Assembly: GCF_028640845.1 (NCBI RefSeq)
Contig: NC_080539.1
Coordinates: 196,704,698-196,768,697 of the forward strand
From: Ahaetulla prasina
Taxonomy: Eukaryota > Chordata > Lepidosauria > Squamata > Colubridae
Length of the DNA: 64,000 bases
Direction: 5' to 3'
The translations under genes and the position numbers were made by a program. Below are positions 62,105 through 64,000 of the stretch, in pieces (the first letter of the stretch is position 1; the number at the start of each line of letters is the position of its first letter). The notes beneath the pieces are model-generated. The model saw only the letters and a program-made list of their open reading frames with translations. It was not told the DNA's origin and searched no databases.

Positions 62105-62545
62105 CATATATAGTATAACAGAATAACTTGGAAGGGACTTTGTAGGTCATTTAGTCCAACCCCCGGCCCAAGTAGGAGATGCTACATTATTTCTGACAGA
62201 TGGCAGTCTAGTCTCTTTTTTGAAAGCTTTCAGTGATGAAGGTCCCTGAAGGCAAGCTGTTCCATTAGTTGATTGTTCTCACTATCAGAAAATTTCTCCT
62301 TATTTCTAGGTTGAATCTCTCCTTGATCGGTTTCCATTATTTATTCCTTGTCTGGCCTTCAGATGCTTTGGAAAACAGCTTGACCCACTCCTCTCTGTGG
62401 CAGCCCCTCAAGTATTGGAACACTACTATCATGTCTCTCCTGATCCTTCTCTTCACTAGACTAGCCATGCCCAGTTCCTGTAACAGTGAAGTTCCTGTAA
62501 CAGTGAATCTTCTAGCATACAATTGCTTGAGGTAATCGGTAAACT
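62105..62545 (-). mobile_element. CR1 LINE 3'-end fragment
   Basis: Read as plus strand, this has 'ggaagggactttgtaggtca' then 'gtccaacccccggcccaag', 'ggcaagctgttccattagtt' then 'attgttctcactatcag', and 'gtggcagcccctcaagtatt', the well-known antisense CR1 tail. An 18-bp piece ('gttcctgtaacagtgaa') is duplicated in tandem at about 62473-62510. Coding frames on either strand are chance. Confidence 0.78.
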
Positions 62546-63234
62546 CAGAGGCTTATCATTAGTGTAAGTCATATTTTCTTTTTGTCTTTTTGAAAACAGG
62601 GGTCACATTAGCCTGCCTCTAATCTTTTTAGATTTTGATCAATGGAGGAAGAGAACTGTCAGCATACAAACCTTCCACTCAAGATTGACTTTAATCAATG
62701 CTCAAGGGTTTCAACTGCAAGAGAATCTTGTATGATTGGAGTTTTTTTTTAAGATATAAAAAAGGAGGAAATGCAAGGCAATTATATTCCCAATATGTTT
62801 AGGAATTGACAAATAATAAAGCATTTTTTCATTAGTGTCCTGTTTCAGACTGAGCAAATGCACTGGCTCGATCTACAAGTGATTTACTGATGTTTAGTAT
62901 TGTAGTTAATTATAAAGAAAGTGTTAAGTGAAGGTGTGGCAGAATGTGAGGGTGAAGTCAAAAAAGATAACAGCGTAGAGTCTCTACATAGTCACAAATG
63001 GACTGTCTAACCCTCATGAATTCCATTGATCCTTCTCTATCACCAGAGTAGATTCTTATGCATAGGCATGAGTAGTAATAAATCAGTTTAACTGGAAATT
63101 CAAGTGTGGTCCTGTTCAGGCAGACAAAGGACATTACAAATGTAGGCACATTCCAGAAAATAGAAGTAAGTGATGTTTTGCTTGATATCTGGATGCAACA
63201 GTTTAGAGTTTAGTCCAGATACAAGCTGTCGGAA

Positions 63235-63500
63235 ATTAATAAAACATAACATTTTGAACCAACTGAAGCTTCCAACTACCCTTCAAAGGCAGTCCCATTA
63301 CAAAGACATTACAAACTTCCAGATGGGGGATGATCAGGGTGTGGGTGACTGTGAGAACAGGCACATTGGTCCAGAAATGGGCGTAGCTCAGTGCATAACA
63401 CATAGCTGTACAAAGGCCTTCCTGGCCATGACAGTCACCTGCTCCTCAAACAGGGGTAGCAAGTCCGGGAGAACTGCTTGCTTGATTGACTGCTGACTTC
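63235..63500 (-). mobile_element. L2-like LINE fragment
   Basis: The minus strand reads PLFEEQVTVMARKAFVQLCV, and further downstream KLQLVQN-like sequence (from 'cttcagttggttcaaaatg'). These are the same blocks as at 43.98-44.2 kb in another L2 copy. Heavily decayed. Confidence 0.65.
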
Positions 63501-64000
63501 TGAGGCTGACAGCTTGTTAGATCAGGCTTTTCAATCACTGGCGCTTACAATTATGCAAGACCTTTCATGAATTCTACTATTTTTTTACTGCAAAACATGA
63601 ATTACTATCTGAAACTAATGAAAAAAAATTATTCCTGAACAAACTTGAAGAAGTCTTCATTCTGAAGAATTCTGAAAGAGATTTGTTCAATCTAGTCTAC
63701 CATCTGAGACAAGTTGAATACCATTCCAGCTTAAATGTTGAAAGAAAAGAGCTTCCAAACTTTCAAATAATGAACAATTCAATAGGTAGGATGTCACCAA
63801 AAAAAGAAACAGAAAGAAAAGGCGAATAAAAAATACTGCAGACCTTGTGTCTGTGGCTGCTCATAATCAGTCTCAAGGCTCTTTCCAGATTAAATACATC
63901 TGTTAGTATACAATCTGTACTTGCTGTCAGGCAGTTGCACTCACAAGGGAGGCAATGGAAGGTTCAGATTGATGAAAGCAGCAGTGTGATGAAAGCCTCA

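Noticed and set aside
63842..63898. Possible extra PARD3B exon (acceptor-like tactaacag, donor-like aag|gtctgc)
   Set aside because: The peptide (VFNLERALRLIMSS...) does not match the part of PARD3B expected before the PDZ3 exon, and the donor is poor.

Overview
This is a eukaryotic window, almost certainly from a snake or a close squamate relative. The sequence is AT-rich and intron-like. It carries degraded and nested retroelements of families known from squamate genomes: BovB/RTE, CR1, L2 and L1-type LINEs, an (AATAG)n tail on a 'Snake1'-type CR1 LINE, tRNA-derived SINEs, and many hAT-like MITEs with 8-bp target-site duplications (TSDs). The species call is an inference from repeat content. 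There is no bacterial operon, CRISPR array or rRNA here.

The only host gene I can support is a minus-strand stretch of PARD3B (Par-3 family cell-polarity regulator beta). Five internal coding exons have consensus AG/GT splice sites and compatible phases: 54001-53828 (end of PDZ3), 40345-40213, 25372-25285, 23751-23636 and 4704-4660. Joined, they make 556 nt of continuous reading frame with no stop. The frame follows the order of the vertebrate PARD3B protein from PDZ3 into the linker before its C-terminal half. Introns are 1.5 to 19 kb. I found no first or last exon, promoter or polyadenylation site.

Layout: 1-4659 intron with a mariner-like MITE; 4660-4704 microexon with a hAT foldback hairpin just upstream of its acceptor; 4705-23635 intron with CR1, several hAT MITEs and a nested LINE/hAT complex at 18.8-23.2 kb; 23636-25372 two exons; 25373-40212 intron with a 426-bp tandem duplication, a near-full-length GC-rich L2-like LINE (26.4-31.1 kb), a candidate solo LTR, a Penelope-like inverted repeat with hammerhead-like cores, and a hAT element full of minisatellite; 40213-40345 exon; 40346-53827 intron with an L2, a compact L1 that carries only ORF1, and a 2.1-kb tandem duplication of a BovB+L2+CR1 composite; 53828-54001 PDZ3 exon; 54002-64000 upstream intron with a LINE tail, a hAT, two SINEs, a possible DIRS-like gag relic, CR1 and L2 fragments.

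The mobile elements do not appear to work together. They are a stratified record of insertions into PARD3B introns, and many can be ordered in time because one interrupts another. Most open reading frames in the window are LINE relics, microsatellite translations or chance frames. I did not find a convincing new multi-gene system. The most interesting signals are the ORF1-only L1 with perfect TSDs, the hammerhead-like motifs, the hairpin beside the microexon, and the two recent tandem duplications.
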